The notes under the pieces are model-generated. The model was not told where the DNA came from. It ran no database searches and worked only from the letters and a program-made list of their open reading frames with translations. 64,000 nucleotides of DNA from Sediminibacillus halophilus. Its GTDB lineage: Bacteria; Bacillota; Bacilli; Bacillales; Amphibacillaceae. The DNA lies in NCBI RefSeq assembly GCF_900103695.1, contig NZ_FNHF01000006.1:1-64000 (forward strand), in the 5' to 3' direction. This document shows, one piece after another, positions 7,409-17,231 of the stretch; the stretch's first letter is position 1; every line of letters starts with the position of its first letter. Position numbers and translations under genes: made by a program.

Positions 7409-8413
7409 TTCCTTACGTAAAATAATCAAAGTAAAATCATCCCGCAAATGAAAATCCTGGAGGCGTTCAAAGTGCTTATACACTTGCTCAACCAATTTCT
7501 GGGCAGGAAGGTGCATATTGGCCTTGATTACATCAAGCACTTCCTCCGGTTCGATAAAGCGGTCTCCCTGCCGGCACTCCGTCACTCCGTCGGTTAGCAT
7601 GATAATCATGTCTCCCGGGTTTACCTTCCGTTCATACTGACGATACTTCGTATCCCGAGTCACGCCTAGCACGACTCCCCTTGCTTCTATTTCCTCGAAT
7701 TTATCTTCTGCCGCATTATAATAAAAGCCAGGTTCATGCCCTGCCGAAGAATAGTAAAACTTTTCATCGCCTGGGTCGTACAGGCCATAAAACATGGTGA
7801 TGAACATGCTCGGATCCACGTTGCGCTCGACCACCCTGTTCAGGCTTTCCAATATGTTACTGGGATCCATCCGATTCTCCGGAATACTATCCATGGAGTA
7901 CTTGATCATCGACATGGCTAGCGCCGCAGGGATCCCTTTTCCGATAACATCTGCAATCGCAATCCCTAATTTGTTGTCATCGTTTTGCACGAAGTGGTGA
8001 TAATCTCCGTTCATTTGGTTGGCAGGGATACTGATCGCTCCGATTTCCAGCCCTTCCACCTCAGGCTTTACCGTTGTGAGAAGTGTTTGCTGCATACTGG
8101 CTGCGACGGAAATTTCCGATTTTAGTGCCAGCTGCTGTTCCCGAAGCGACTGGAATTCCTGGTAGGCCAGTCCGTAAGATATCATTGCCTCCAGCAGGAA
8201 ATTCATCGAGGATTCGATCCCTTCAGGCAGTTCAGGATACAAATCCTGCAACGCCTGGATATGAACGTTGATTATTTCTTCCGGGGAAATGTTTTGTTGC
8301 ATCGACAGTTTACTGAATTGTTCAGCCTGGTACAGGGCGGTCTCGTCTTGTGTTCGGATATACTGTTTTAGTAAGTCTCGATAATTGCTTAAATCCAAGT
8401 TCAACGTATTCAT
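7403..8413 (-). CDS. rsbU: RsbU, RsbV-P phosphatase activated by RsbT
   Basis: A 336-residue environmental-stress phosphatase with an N-terminal RsbT-binding four-helix domain (about residues 1-85), a linker, and a C-terminal PPM/SpoIIE-type catalytic domain with metal-binding motifs (GDYHHF, IADVIGKGI, LTDGVTE, RDDFTLI). RsbT binding turns on dephosphorylation of RsbV. It lies between rsbT and the internal sigma-B promoter. Confidence 0.95.
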   Translation of the reverse strand: MNTLNLDLSNYRDLLKQYIRTQDETALYQAEQFSKLSMQQNISPEEIINVHIQALQDLYPELPEGIESSMNFLLEAMISYGLAYQEFQSLREQQLALKSEISVAASMQQTLLTTVKPEVEGLEIGAISIPANQMNGDYHHFVQNDDNKLGIAIADVIGKGIPAALAMSMIKYSMDSIPENRMDPSNILESLNRVVERNVDPSMFITMFYGLYDPGDEKFYYSSAGHEPGFYYNAAEDKFEEIEARGVVLGVTRDTKYRQYERKVNPGDMIIMLTDGVTECRQGDRFIEPEEVLDVIKANMHLPAQKLVEQVYKHFERLQDFHLRDDFTLIILRKEV

Positions 8414-8428
8414 CGCTTACCCCCCCCC

Positions 8429-8830
8429 TCAACGAACCCATTTTACTGCTTTTATCTTTGTCCCCTTTTCTTGCTCGGAAATAATATCAAATTCATCCAT
8501 TAATCTTTTCACACCCGGCAATCCCGCGCCAAGGCCTCCTGAAGTAGAATAGCCATCTTCCATCACTTTGCTGATTTCAGCTATTCCGGGGCCATCATCC
8601 ATTGCTAAAATGACTAACCCTTTACGGTCAATTTCTTCAATGGTTTCAAAGCAGATTTTTCCTGTTCCAGCGTATAAATATATATTTCTGGCGAGCTCGG
8701 ATATAGCAGTGGCAATCCGTGCCTGATCCACTGTTCCAAACCCGATTTTTCTGGCGAAGTCCCGTCCGATTTGGCGGGCGCCAACTATATCCCACTCTTT
8801 ATTGATATTAACGCAGGATTGGAAATCCAT
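8429..8830 (-). CDS. rsbT: RsbT, switch kinase of the stressosome
   Basis: A GHKL serine kinase of 133 residues, identical in length to B. subtilis RsbT. The N box (SELARNIYLYAG) and GHKL glycine motifs (DDGPGI, GGLGAGLPGVKRL) are present. It phosphorylates RsbS and RsbR, leaves the stressosome and activates RsbU. The ATG at 8830 is chosen because GGAGGAG lies 5 nt before it. The GTG at 8836 abuts that site. It overlaps the region of the rsbS stop. Confidence 0.95.
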   Translation of the reverse strand: MDFQSCVNINKEWDIVGARQIGRDFARKIGFGTVDQARIATAISELARNIYLYAGTGKICFETIEEIDRKGLVILAMDDGPGIAEISKVMEDGYSTSGGLGAGLPGVKRLMDEFDIISEQEKGTKIKAVKWVR

Positions 8831-8832
8831 GT

Positions 8833-9189
8833 TCACTCCTCCAATTCCTGACGCAATTTAATCAAGCCTTGCTCTAAGTCTAAGGCTGTAGGAACATCTT
8901 GCAGATGGATGCCCAAGTCAATCAGCGTCATAGCTACCGCTGGCTGAATGCCAGTCAACACGACTTTTGCCCCCATTAAATCCGACATCGTCACTACGTC
9001 TCCTAGTACCTTAGCAATAAAGGAGTCGATTATATCAACAGATGTTAAATCGATTACTACGCCGGTCGCTCCGCTTTGATGTATTTTACTCAAAAGATCT
9101 TCCTGAAACTGAATGGCGCTCTGGTCATCCAGGTCAATTTGGATAGATATCAATAAATAATTATGAAGCTTTAAAATCGGTATTCTCAT
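8833..9189 (-). CDS. rsbS: RsbS, stressosome STAS scaffold protein
   Basis: A single STAS-domain protein of about 118 residues. The conserved [14 protein letters not shown] segment carries the serine phosphorylated by RsbT. It forms the stressosome core with RsbR. The start is ambiguous between ATG 9189 (chosen, GGGGAG site 11 nt before) and GTG 9201. Confidence 0.94.
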   Translation of the reverse strand: MRIPILKLHNYLLISIQIDLDDQSAIQFQEDLLSKIHQSGATGVVIDLTSVDIIDSFIAKVLGDVVTMSDLMGAKVVLTGIQPAVAMTLIDLGIHLQDVPTALDLEQGLIKLRQELEE

Positions 9190-9197
9190 GACCCTGT

Positions 9198-10070
9198 TCA
9201 CTCCCCATCCAGAGAATCTACTAATTGTTCAATATCATTTTCATGACTTTCTGACGTATTTACGATCTTTCTATTGGTCAATTCCAGTGCCGACTGGAAT
9301 CCTTTCCTCAACGAACTCTTCGTCGGGAACTTACTCAAATCAATTCCTAAGTTGACAATCGTTTGTGCAATTTCCGGCCGGATTCCAACCAGAATGCAGG
9401 TTGAACCAATCAGGCGCACCGCCTCAGCCGCCTGAATGATATGATGAGCTACCATCGTATCGACAACCGGGACACCAGTAATATCAATCAACACAACTTC
9501 CGCATTGTGTTTGATAACACCGTCAAGCAGATTCTCCATTATCAGCTTTGCTCTTTCGGTATCAATCGTGCCAATCAGCGGCATAACGGTAATATTTTCC
9601 ATCACCGGAATCAATGGTGCCGACAACTCCTGTAAGGCTACCCGTTGGAGAGATACTATGTGCTCCCAGCTGCCAGAATACTCATTGACCAATTTGTTGA
9701 TAATCGGATCGACCCAATTATCAACCGCCTGCAGAACCTCAGAAAAATATTCTGTCCCTACTTGATTTTGTTCGCTCAAAATATAATTAATGGTTACCCT
9801 GCGGAATGATTGCAACCCGTCGGTCAAATAACTGAGCGGCCATCCCAGGTTGACAAGCCTTTCCGAGAAGTCTTCTAAAGCCGTGGTGATACCCTGCTTT
9901 TCCACACTTGCAAAAATCACATTGACAAATTCCCTATTAGTACTTTCGAACAATTCCTCGGATATTGTCGATGTATAATCGTTTTGCCTGCCTTTCGATA
10001 TCTCCTCCAGCCACATTTGCACGATTGTATCACTATTTTCTATTACAAGATCTTTCAGCTTTCTATCCAT
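9198..10070 (-). CDS. rsbR: RsbR-type stressosome co-antagonist
   Basis: A 290-residue protein with an N-terminal non-haem globin-like sensor domain (about residues 1-150) and a C-terminal STAS domain (about 160-275) that contains [11 protein letters not shown] and [12 protein letters not shown], where B. subtilis RsbRA is phosphorylated on threonines. It senses environmental stress with RsbS. The ATG at 10070 has a GGGGG site at 8 nt and is preferred over 10088. A C-terminal hydrophilic extension makes it slightly longer than RsbRA. Confidence 0.92.
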   Translation of the reverse strand: MDRKLKDLVIENSDTIVQMWLEEISKGRQNDYTSTISEELFESTNREFVNVIFASVEKQGITTALEDFSERLVNLGWPLSYLTDGLQSFRRVTINYILSEQNQVGTEYFSEVLQAVDNWVDPIINKLVNEYSGSWEHIVSLQRVALQELSAPLIPVMENITVMPLIGTIDTERAKLIMENLLDGVIKHNAEVVLIDITGVPVVDTMVAHHIIQAAEAVRLIGSTCILVGIRPEIAQTIVNLGIDLSKFPTKSSLRKGFQSALELTNRKIVNTSESHENDIEQLVDSLDGE

Positions 10071-10113
10071 TAAACTACCCCCTGCCAAATCTCCCTAAAA
10101 TAGATATACTTAT

Positions 10114-10156
10114 TGTCACATGTTTATGGCTGACGCGCAAATTTTTTGATGTGACA
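10114..10156. repeat. Inverted repeat upstream of rsbR
   Basis: TGTCACAT (10114-10121) and ATGTGACA (10149-10156) form a perfect 8-bp inverted repeat separated by 27 bp, in the likely promoter region of rsbR. It might be an operator. Apart from this and the terminator at 10315, the stretch 10071-10383 shows nothing. Confidence 0.35.
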
Positions 10157-10314
10157 TGACACCATTCCTACTTGGCTGCAACACGGTAATACGGCTATTT
10201 ATTCTGCTCATCAAACCATTATTTACCTTCCCAACCGGAATCCTGTAAGAAGCATGCATTATCTGCCGTCCCGGCTTGTTTAAACGTGTACCTTCCCCAT
10301 ATCAGAACAGACAT

Positions 10315-10354
10315 AAAAAACATCCATGCACCGGCCTCCCGGGACATGGATGTT
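10315..10354 (-). terminator. Terminator after ndoA
   Basis: An AACATCCATG/CATGGATGTT stem is followed by a run of T on the minus strand, 30 nt downstream of the toxin gene. It separates mazEF from the rsb operon. Confidence 0.8.
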
Positions 10355-10383
10355 TGGATGTTCAGTTTATACGTTAATAACTT

Positions 10384-10734
10384 TTAAAAGTCGGTTAAAC
10401 CCAGGCTTATTTCCAAGGCTTTATTAATGTTTTCCATCATGTGTTTGTCTAAATGGGTGATTTTATCAGTTAGACGCTGTTTGTCTATTGTTCGAATTTG
10501 CTCGAGCAAAATGACAGAGTCGCGCTCAAATCCATACTTCTTCGCATCGATTTCAACATGCGTCGGCAGCTTTGCCTTTTGTATCTGCGCGGTAATGGCT
10601 GCAACGATAACCGTAGGGCTAAAACGGTTGCCGATATCGTTTTGCAAAACCAATACTGGACGAACGCCCCCCTGCTCGGAACCCACTACAGGGGAAAGAT
10701 CGGCGAAATAAACTTCGCCTCTTTTTACAATCAA
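10384..10734 (-). CDS. ndoA: NdoA/MazF endoribonuclease toxin (EndoA)
   Basis: A PemK/MazF-family sequence-specific mRNA interferase, 116 residues with the chosen start, the same length as B. subtilis EndoA. The family signature runs through [19 protein letters not shown] and [12 protein letters not shown]. The TTG start at 10734 is chosen because it aligns with B. subtilis. A GTG lies upstream at 10749. The antitoxin gene ends 4 nt downstream of this start, so the pair is translationally linked. Confidence 0.95.
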   Translation of the reverse strand: MIVKRGEVYFADLSPVVGSEQGGVRPVLVLQNDIGNRFSPTVIVAAITAQIQKAKLPTHVEIDAKKYGFERDSVILLEQIRTIDKQRLTDKITHLDKHMMENINKALEISLGLTDF

Positions 10735-10738
10735 CCCC

Positions 10739-11020
10739 TTACACCCCACTCACTAAACGTTCTAGGGTGTTTTCGGCCTCCTCTTCAGCTTGAAAAGCCT
10801 CTGAAGCAATGTTGAGATTGATTTTGGCCATTTCCATATAACCTCTTTGCATAGATTCACGAATATGACGTTTTTTCTTTTCACGCAAATACGATTTTGT
10901 TGCCTGACAAATAAAGTCGCTCAGATCACTGTTTTCGGTTTCCATTAACCCATCCACCTCGCTAAGCAGGTTTTTTGGCAGTCTCACAATTATCTCTTGT
11001 AAGCTCTCTGACACAACCAT
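10739..11020 (-). CDS. ndoAI: NdoAI/MazE-type antitoxin (EndoAI)
   Basis: A 93-residue ribbon-helix-helix antitoxin that neutralises EndoA. Its N-terminal half ([14 protein letters not shown]) has the RHH DNA-binding pattern and the acidic C-terminal tail ([12 protein letters not shown]) is the likely toxin-binding part. A GGAGG site lies just before the ATG. It follows alr, as in B. subtilis. Confidence 0.93.
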   Translation of the reverse strand: MVVSESLQEIIVRLPKNLLSEVDGLMETENSDLSDFICQATKSYLREKKKRHIRESMQRGYMEMAKINLNIASEAFQAEEEAENTLERLVSGV

Positions 11021-11205
11021 ACACCTCCACCATATCTACAAGCCCAGTCTTTTTTAATCCAACCTAATCATATCATTGTATAAACTGCATTGCAAAGGCA
11101 TTCTGGAACTTTTCATTAAAAAATAAATTCCCTCTGCCAATTGCTGGATGAAGCAAGCAAAAGTCAAGTTCCCAGTCCTCGTAAACGACCATGCCTAAAG
11201 CGGGT

Positions 11206-12360
11206 TCAAGTCAGCAGCGGGTTGCTGATTTTCGTCACTTTCCCCTGTTCCAGATAGACGCGTGGCACTCTGGGATTGATTGTACACGGAATTTCATAAT
11301 TGATCGTTTCCAAATACTCAGCTACCTCGTCCATGGTCACTTCTTCTGCTCCCTGGCGGCCTATCACGGTCACTTTTGTCCCCACTTGGTATGGCCCATC
11401 CAGGCGAATCATGAACTGATCCATGCAGATACGGCCGACTATCGGAAACCTTTCTCCATTAACAAGCACTTCCTTGCCCTGCAGTTTCCGGAGGATTCCG
11501 TCTGCATAACCGAGCGGAACCGTGCCGATCCACTCCTCCTTCTCGGTTGTATAAGTGGCTCCATAACTGATTGATTCTCCTGCTGGCAATTTTTTCACCT
11601 GTGTCAATCTGCTATGAAGAGAAAACGCGGGTTTTAGTTCAACAGGCTTTTCCTGTTTCACTTGGGAAGATGGATACAATCCATACATGCTGATCCCATA
11701 TCTGACAAAGTGAGCCATTCGTTCCGGAAACCTCATGCTTGCGGCACTATTTCCGGTGTGCAGGAGTACAGGCTTGTCCCAGCTGGTTTCGAAGGCAGTA
11801 AGCAATTCGTCAAAACGAGTCTGCTGGCGTTCAAAATACTCAGTGTCAGCTTCATCGGCCGTAGCGAAATGAGTGAAAATCCCTTCTAGTTCCAGCCTGT
11901 CGTCCGTCAACTCTTCCAAAATGGCATTCAGCTCTTTCACGCGCCTGATGCCGATCCGCCCCATTCCTGTATCCCATTTCAAATGCAGCTTGAGTGTTCC
12001 GGACAGATCCAACTGCTTGACCTGCTTTACCCACTCCACTTGATAAAACGTAATGGCAATGTCATGCTTGATTGCCACCGGAACATCTTCCGGTCGAATT
12101 CTGTTCATTACCAGAATTGGAGCAGTTATTCCATTACTTCTAAGCTTAACCGCTTCATCCAGTAATGATACAGCTAATCTGTCTGCACCAGACTTTAAGG
12201 CCCTTTCAGCGACTTCTACATCGCCATGGCCGTAGGCATTCGCTTTAACAACAGCGAAAATTTTTGTTTTTGACGAGAGGCGTCGGCGTATTTGCTGGAT
12301 GTTGAATGCGATGCTGTCTAAATCGACTTCCACCCAGGAGTCCCGGTAAAAGTTTTGCAA
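11206..12360 (-). CDS. alr: Alanine racemase
   Basis: A PLP-dependent racemase converting L- to D-alanine for peptidoglycan, 384 residues. The PLP lysine is in VVKANAYGHG (about residue 39) and the catalytic tyrosine in ISYGATY; the C-terminal domain has GRICMDQFM. The start is placed at TTG 12360 because AGGAG lies 8 nt before it and the product aligns with family members. An ATG at 12378 lies upstream of that ribosome site. The 185 bp between alr and ndoAI holds no obvious element. Confidence 0.95.
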   Translation of the reverse strand: MQNFYRDSWVEVDLDSIAFNIQQIRRRLSSKTKIFAVVKANAYGHGDVEVAERALKSGADRLAVSLLDEAVKLRSNGITAPILVMNRIRPEDVPVAIKHDIAITFYQVEWVKQVKQLDLSGTLKLHLKWDTGMGRIGIRRVKELNAILEELTDDRLELEGIFTHFATADEADTEYFERQQTRFDELLTAFETSWDKPVLLHTGNSAASMRFPERMAHFVRYGISMYGLYPSSQVKQEKPVELKPAFSLHSRLTQVKKLPAGESISYGATYTTEKEEWIGTVPLGYADGILRKLQGKEVLVNGERFPIVGRICMDQFMIRLDGPYQVGTKVTVIGRQGAEEVTMDEVAEYLETINYEIPCTINPRVPRVYLEQGKVTKISNPLLT

Positions 12361-12630
12361 GGTGACCTCTCCTATCATTTTTCTTTTATCGTATCAGAAA
12401 TTGATTAAACAAGCATAGCGAAAACAGTGAGTGGTGCGAGGATAATTAATTTATACCATAAATCTCTTTCGCCATATTTATTGCCCTCTGAAGGAATACA
12501 AAAGGCGATACAACTACAGGAGTCCCCTTCTATCCTCTATAAGATCATCGATGAAGATTACACGGAGAGTTACATCGCGGTTGACATCGTTTGTTTCTCC
12601 ATCAAACTTTCGGATCAAAACCCATTCACA

Positions 12631-12665
12631 AAAAAATAAAGCAGACCCTGGTAATGGAGCCTGCT
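12631..12665 (-). terminator. Terminator after ydcC
   Basis: A 9-bp stem (AGCAGGCTC/GGGTCTGCT, with wobbles) is followed by TTATTTTTTT on the minus strand. The rest of 12361-12630 shows no convincing gene. Confidence 0.7.
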
Positions 12666-12673
12666 AGCGAATT

Positions 12674-13693
12674 TTATTTTATTTCCTGTCCTGTAACAGA
12701 GCTTGCGACTTCGATCATTTCCTGTTTGGTAAGGTCCTCACTGGCTAAATAATACGTATTGCCATTGGCCTGCCATTGCAAGGACGCCTCACTCAAAGCT
12801 CCCATCGTGAAACCTAAGTTGACGATTTCTCCGTTGACCTGCTCCGGAGCCATCGCACTGGCTGGATATGCCTCCGCTCTTTCCTGAACGAGTGTAAAGT
12901 TTTTCTCTCCGGCAAAGGATAGAATCACCCGCTTACCGTTGTCCGTCTCTACCTCTTTCTTTTCCACCAATTCAGCGCCAGCACGTTCTAATGGATAAAA
13001 GACTTCCAGTTCGCTATTTTCATTTTCTTCAGCAGATACTGGAATACCCAATGTTCCGCTGGTCATATTTTTCTCGATTTCAAAAGCATCGCCGGCAAAT
13101 TCCGGATCAAGTTCGAAGGATGAGAACTGAACTTCCACTACCGGGTTTTTATCCTTATCCAACACTTTCACCATTACCGGTGTGTATGCCTTTTTGTCAA
13201 AATAGATTTCTTGATAAGGAAGGTTGTTGTTATTTTGATAATTCGTCTTTGTTTCAAACACATAATAATTCTCCGTCGTTTTGAAAGAAGCCTCTGAATC
13301 CTCTAAAATATCTTTCACCAACGACTGATATAAATAAGGCTGGCTGCTGTTGTTCGGCCATTCACTCTTGAACTTGAAGCTTTTATTCAGAGCGGGGGTC
13401 AGCACAAACACTCCATCTTCATTCTTCAGAATGATTTGGCTGCCCTTTTCATCCTTCTCATTTTTCAACAGCACCCGGTAGAAATCTTTCTTTTTGTGGG
13501 AAATTTCAATGTCGAATGCCTGGCTTTCTTCGCCTGTCTGGAGGCTCATGGTTGCCTTCGCCTTGTAGCCGCTCATTTTCTCTAAATTCCCCGACAACTT
13601 ATCCGCAACGTCTTCTTTCGACTTTTCTCCACAGGCAGCCAAGACCAGGATCAATAATAACAGCATGACCCCTAATCCGAGTTTTTTTCTCAT
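12674..13693 (-). CDS. ydcC: LolA-like sporulation lipoprotein (YdcC)
   Basis: A 339-residue lipoprotein with a signal peptide and lipobox (LVLAAC, Cys at about residue 21). The mature part is an outer-membrane lipoprotein-sorting (LolA-like) beta fold, and the sequence resembles B. subtilis YdcC, a sigma-E-dependent sporulation gene product anchored outside the membrane. Its ligand is unknown. The ATG at 13693 follows AAAGGAG at 8 nt. It lies between nnr and alr. Confidence 0.85.
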   Translation of the reverse strand: MRKKLGLGVMLLLLILVLAACGEKSKEDVADKLSGNLEKMSGYKAKATMSLQTGEESQAFDIEISHKKKDFYRVLLKNEKDEKGSQIILKNEDGVFVLTPALNKSFKFKSEWPNNSSQPYLYQSLVKDILEDSEASFKTTENYYVFETKTNYQNNNNLPYQEIYFDKKAYTPVMVKVLDKDKNPVVEVQFSSFELDPEFAGDAFEIEKNMTSGTLGIPVSAEENENSELEVFYPLERAGAELVEKKEVETDNGKRVILSFAGEKNFTLVQERAEAYPASAMAPEQVNGEIVNLGFTMGALSEASLQWQANGNTYYLASEDLTKQEMIEVASSVTGQEIK

Positions 13694-13749
13694 GGTCACA
13701 ACTCCTTTGTCTCATTTCAAAGGACAAAGGGAACGCATAAGTGTCCGAT

Positions 13750-15264
13750 TCAAGAAAGTGTACGAAACACAGTGGCGAGTCCATCAATAACGTCACTGGC
13801 TGTTAAATCATGCATGGAATGATTGCTGGTGACCTGCTGGTCTGCGGACATGCCATGGATGTAACATCCAAGGGACAGTGCCTCCTGGATGTTTTGCTGC
13901 TGCATGACTTGAGCCAGCAATATACCAGATAAAGCATCGCCGCTCCCTCCCTTGGCGAGTCCGGCATTACCTGAGGTGTTGACCCATTGATTCCCCTCCG
14001 GATCAGTAACAATGGTAAATGAACCCTTCAGTACTAGATAAACACCGTACTCGATGGCAAAGTGCCGGGATATCGCAAACGGACGCCGGATGATGTCCTT
14101 CACCTCAAAATCCGTCAGCATTGCCATCTCACCAGGATGTGGTGTAAGAATCAAAGGATGACGACGCTGTGTCAGAATGCGCATATCCTGTTTCAAGTGG
14201 TGCAGACCGTCAGCATCTACGAGCACCGGGATATTCGCCTCGGAAACTAATTTTCTAGTAAAATCTGCGGTTGCTTGTTCCCGACCCATCCCCATACCGA
14301 TCGCCAATGCATCGTAACCGGAAACATCGACATCCTGAAGGACAATTCGCCCTCGATCGTCTGCGTTTAAAGAAAGATAGGTCGCTTCTGCACAATGGGC
14401 AGCGATGGACGGAATAGCTTGGGGGACTGTCCCCGTTGTTACAAGACCGGACCCGCCTCGTAATGCTGCCTTTGTTGTTAGCGTTATCGAACCGGGCATT
14501 TCCTGGGAACCGCCGATCAACAACGCTTTGCCATGGCTGCCTTTATGCGAAAAACGGCCTCGTTCCCCCAGATGGGCCCGCGTTTCTTCCATCCCCCACA
14601 CGTACCTGCTGGAATTAGCACATGCCTGGGAAGGCAAGCCGATATCGACTACCTCCCAGCTGCCATAGTAAGAAGCGGTCTGCTGGGCGAATAAGCTTTG
14701 TTTGGGCTCAGCCACAATCAGGGTGCGATCGGCTTTTATACCGACAAATCCATCGTGCCCCTCATCTGCGGGTACACCGCTTGGAATATCCACCGATATA
14801 ACCGGCAAGCCAGCTTGATTGACCGTCTCTACCGCCTGATCATACGGCGGACGAAGCTTGCCTGTTACGCCGATTCCAAGCATTGCATCGATGACCACAT
14901 CGCTTTCCTGCAAGGCAGCAGCCAGACTTGCGGCGCTTTCCCACTGTTCGATTTTTCCGCCGATGTTCTGATAAAGCTGCTTATGATAAGCAGCATCACC
15001 GGAAATTTTATCATCAGGGGCAAGCTGAAATACTCGGACCGTATACCCCCAGCCCAATAGCGTCCTGGCGATTACAAAGCCATCTCCGCCGTTGCTGCCA
15101 CTTCCGCACATCACCAAAATGTGCATGGCTTTGTTCACTCGTTCTGCCGCTTTATCAGCTACCGCCCTGCCGGCGTTCTCCATCAGCAGTTTCCCTTCGA
15201 TCCCTATCGTTTCCATTGCATAACGATCAGCTTCGTACATTTCTTTTGCGGTGACAATATGCAC
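13750..15264 (-). CDS. nnr: Bifunctional NAD(P)HX epimerase / ADP-dependent dehydratase
   Basis: A metabolite-repair enzyme of 504 residues. The N-terminal half (about 1-210, YjeF_N fold, GSGSNGGDGFVIAR) epimerises damaged NAD(P)HX. The C-terminal ribokinase-like half (GNAGLAKGGSGDALSG near residue 435) dehydrates the S form using ADP. The chosen GTG start follows GGAGG at 7 nt. An ATG at 15303 lies upstream of this site. It sits between acpS and ydcC. Confidence 0.93.
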   Translation of the reverse strand: MHIVTAKEMYEADRYAMETIGIEGKLLMENAGRAVADKAAERVNKAMHILVMCGSGSNGGDGFVIARTLLGWGYTVRVFQLAPDDKISGDAAYHKQLYQNIGGKIEQWESAASLAAALQESDVVIDAMLGIGVTGKLRPPYDQAVETVNQAGLPVISVDIPSGVPADEGHDGFVGIKADRTLIVAEPKQSLFAQQTASYYGSWEVVDIGLPSQACANSSRYVWGMEETRAHLGERGRFSHKGSHGKALLIGGSQEMPGSITLTTKAALRGGSGLVTTGTVPQAIPSIAAHCAEATYLSLNADDRGRIVLQDVDVSGYDALAIGMGMGREQATADFTRKLVSEANIPVLVDADGLHHLKQDMRILTQRRHPLILTPHPGEMAMLTDFEVKDIIRRPFAISRHFAIEYGVYLVLKGSFTIVTDPEGNQWVNTSGNAGLAKGGSGDALSGILLAQVMQQQNIQEALSLGCYIHGMSADQQVTSNHSMHDLTASDVIDGLATVFRTLS

Positions 15265-15413
15265 AATGTTCCCTCCTACCCGCACTAAAATATTATGAGA
15301 CAACCTATGGGAATATGCAGACTAGCCTGACAACCTGTAGAAAAAGTCCATAATTGCTGTTGATTTCCACCTTATCGTTCCAGTTTCCAAGCCAAGGAAC
15401 ATCCCGAAAAAGC

Positions 15414-15770
15414 CTATGCTTCGATGATCACTTGCGCTACCGCATACTCTCGGCTATGGGAAATCGATAAGAACAGATTTCGATTATGCTCACTTTTCAC
15501 TTTCAGCTGCGGTGCCCCTTGTTCATCAGGCATGATCTCGATTGCCTGAAAACTTAATTTTCCGAGGCCTGTTCCGAGTGCCTTGGCGTAAGCTTCTTTT
15601 GCAGCGAATCTTCCTGCTAAATACTCGACCTGCCTGCCCGGAGCTTCCAGTTTCCGCAGAACAGCGAGCTCATTTTCTGTTAGCACCCGCTCGGCCAACC
15701 GCGAATTTCTTAAAAAGCTGTCCCGGATTCTATCCAACTCAACTATATCGATTCCAATCCCGACAATCAT
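15414..15770 (-). CDS. acpS: Holo-[acyl-carrier-protein] synthase
   Basis: A 118-residue phosphopantetheinyl transferase that loads coenzyme A-derived phosphopantetheine onto ACP for fatty acid synthesis. The Mg-binding motifs GIDIVEL (Asp 8) and [14 protein letters not shown] are intact, and the trimer-type fold ends [14 protein letters not shown]. It has the usual family length and position next to alr and nnr. Confidence 0.96.
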   Translation of the reverse strand: MIVGIGIDIVELDRIRDSFLRNSRLAERVLTENELAVLRKLEAPGRQVEYLAGRFAAKEAYAKALGTGLGKLSFQAIEIMPDEQGAPQLKVKSEHNRNLFLSISHSREYAVAQVIIEA

Positions 15771-16237
15771 TAAACCCCAACCTTTTCATTCATCTACCAT
15801 CAGTATAACTTTTGCTTGTTGGTTTCTCTAGAGGAAATCCTGTCCCAGCATCATTACGCCTGAGCCTGGCTGAAGGCAAGCATTTGCTGCAAGATTGTTC
15901 CCTTTGTTCGAACGATATACATAAACTGCTATCAGAACTTCTAACTTTACAACCATCATTAGTGGGGGATTCAATCCTGCATTGCGGAAATACACTAAAT
16001 AACCAGCTTCCTTTTCAAACGAGCATAACTGGATTTACTGCTATGGTCATTTCCCTGCATTTACTTGTGCTTGCAAAGACTTTTACAAGCAGACTGCCTA
16101 AAAGAGAGTGTGACGGTAAAAGTCCAAAGGAAAAATTCGGGGAGGACAGCAGGAGAAATCCGTGTTGTTTGTGAATAACTATAATAGTAAAGTATTATAC
16201 ATATGTAGAATCATTAACCAATCAAAGGGGCAGACAA
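15771..16237. other. Intergenic region with no recognisable gene
   Basis: This 467-bp gap separates divergent acpS and the rhomboid gene. An open frame at 15812-16174 on the plus strand has no ribosome site and an odd composition, and I do not consider it real. Promoters for both flanking genes must be here. A weak TTGTGA-N18-TATTAT is visible just before the rhomboid gene. Confidence 0.5.
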
Positions 16238-16999
16238 ATGTTCATCAGAAATGAAAGCTTTCGAGACTTTATCCGTTTCTATCCAGTGGTCACAGCACTC
16301 GTTGCCATACAGCTTGTCGTCTGGCTTCTTGTTATCTTGGGGCCGGGAAGACCGTTGTTCCAAATGGGTGCCGGAGTCAACTTATTCATTGAAAATGGCG
16401 AATACTGGCGGTTGATCACGCCAATATTCCTTCATGATCCAAACGGCGTCATGCACGTACTATTCAATTCCTTTTCACTCGTGCTTTTCGGCCCCGCTCT
16501 TGAGCAAATGACCGGAAAACTGCGTTTTTTATTGATTTATTTATTGACTGGGTTTGCCGGCAATTTATTCACCTTTATCGTTGACCCTTCTGCCTACTAT
16601 GTTCACGTTGGAGCTTCGGGAGCAATCTATGGATTGTTCGGAATGTATATGTATATGGTATTTTTCCGTAAACATTTAATCGACCGGGCCAACGCACAAA
16701 TCGTCACAACCATTTTGATTATCGGGCTGATTATGACATTCCTGCGCCCGGGAATTAACATTCTCGGTCATCTGTTTGGTTTCATCGGAGGACTGGCGCT
16801 TGCGCCGATTTTCTTGAACAATGTCAAGCCGTTCGCTATGTGGCGGAATAATCGCAGCCGCAGCCAGGAGGGAAATATACACTTCGATCCGAACCGCTGG
16901 AACAAAAGAAGGATTCCATGGAAAAAGTATCTTGTTCCTGCATTGTGGGTTTTTATCGGCTTGTTGGTTGTTTTGGGTGTGTTAGGTAGGTTCTTTTAG
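16238..16999 (+). CDS. Rhomboid-family intramembrane serine protease (YdcA-like)
   Basis: A 253-residue polytopic membrane protein with about six transmembrane helices and a C-terminal extra helix. The catalytic serine is in GASGAIYG (Ser 127) and the catalytic histidine in GHLFGF (His 178), so it should be active. WRLITPIFLH near residue 57 is the conserved L1 region. It matches the position of B. subtilis ydcA. AAGGGG precedes the ATG. Substrates are unknown. Confidence 0.92.
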   Translation: MFIRNESFRDFIRFYPVVTALVAIQLVVWLLVILGPGRPLFQMGAGVNLFIENGEYWRLITPIFLHDPNGVMHVLFNSFSLVLFGPALEQMTGKLRFLLIYLLTGFAGNLFTFIVDPSAYYVHVGASGAIYGLFGMYMYMVFFRKHLIDRANAQIVTTILIIGLIMTFLRPGINILGHLFGFIGGLALAPIFLNNVKPFAMWRNNRSRSQEGNIHFDPNRWNKRRIPWKKYLVPALWVFIGLLVVLGVLGRFF

Positions 17000-17122
17000 C
17001 AGTAGTCCAAGGATCGATCGGTTCGTTGATTCGGTATCCCGAACTTCTTATCCCTTCTCATCCTGTCGATTACCAAGAAAAGCAAATAAAGCAGCTGAGA
17101 CAAAAAGCATGGTAACCAAAGC

Positions 17123-17172
17123 AAAACGGAACGACATCGAGGCAAAGCATTCGAATGTCGTTCCGTTTTTTT
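17123..17172. repeat. Terminator-like hairpin, copy 1 of a four-copy family
   Basis: AACGGAACGACAT pairs with ATGTCGTTCCGTT around a loop containing TTCGAA, flanked by A and T runs. It lies between the convergent rhomboid and ydbT genes and can end both transcripts. It shares its right arm with the hairpins at 19527, 31990 and 56252. Confidence 0.75.
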
Positions 17173-17231
17173 AAATGATCAAGTAAGGTTAGTTCCCTGG
17201 ATAAACTTCCTTTTTTGCTTTTTTCCGATTG

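Noticed and set aside
12427-12639. 70-codon plus-strand frame between alr and ydcC
   Set aside because: No ribosome site and no family pattern.
15812-16174. 120-codon plus-strand frame before the rhomboid gene
   Set aside because: No ribosome site, odd composition and no recognisable domain.
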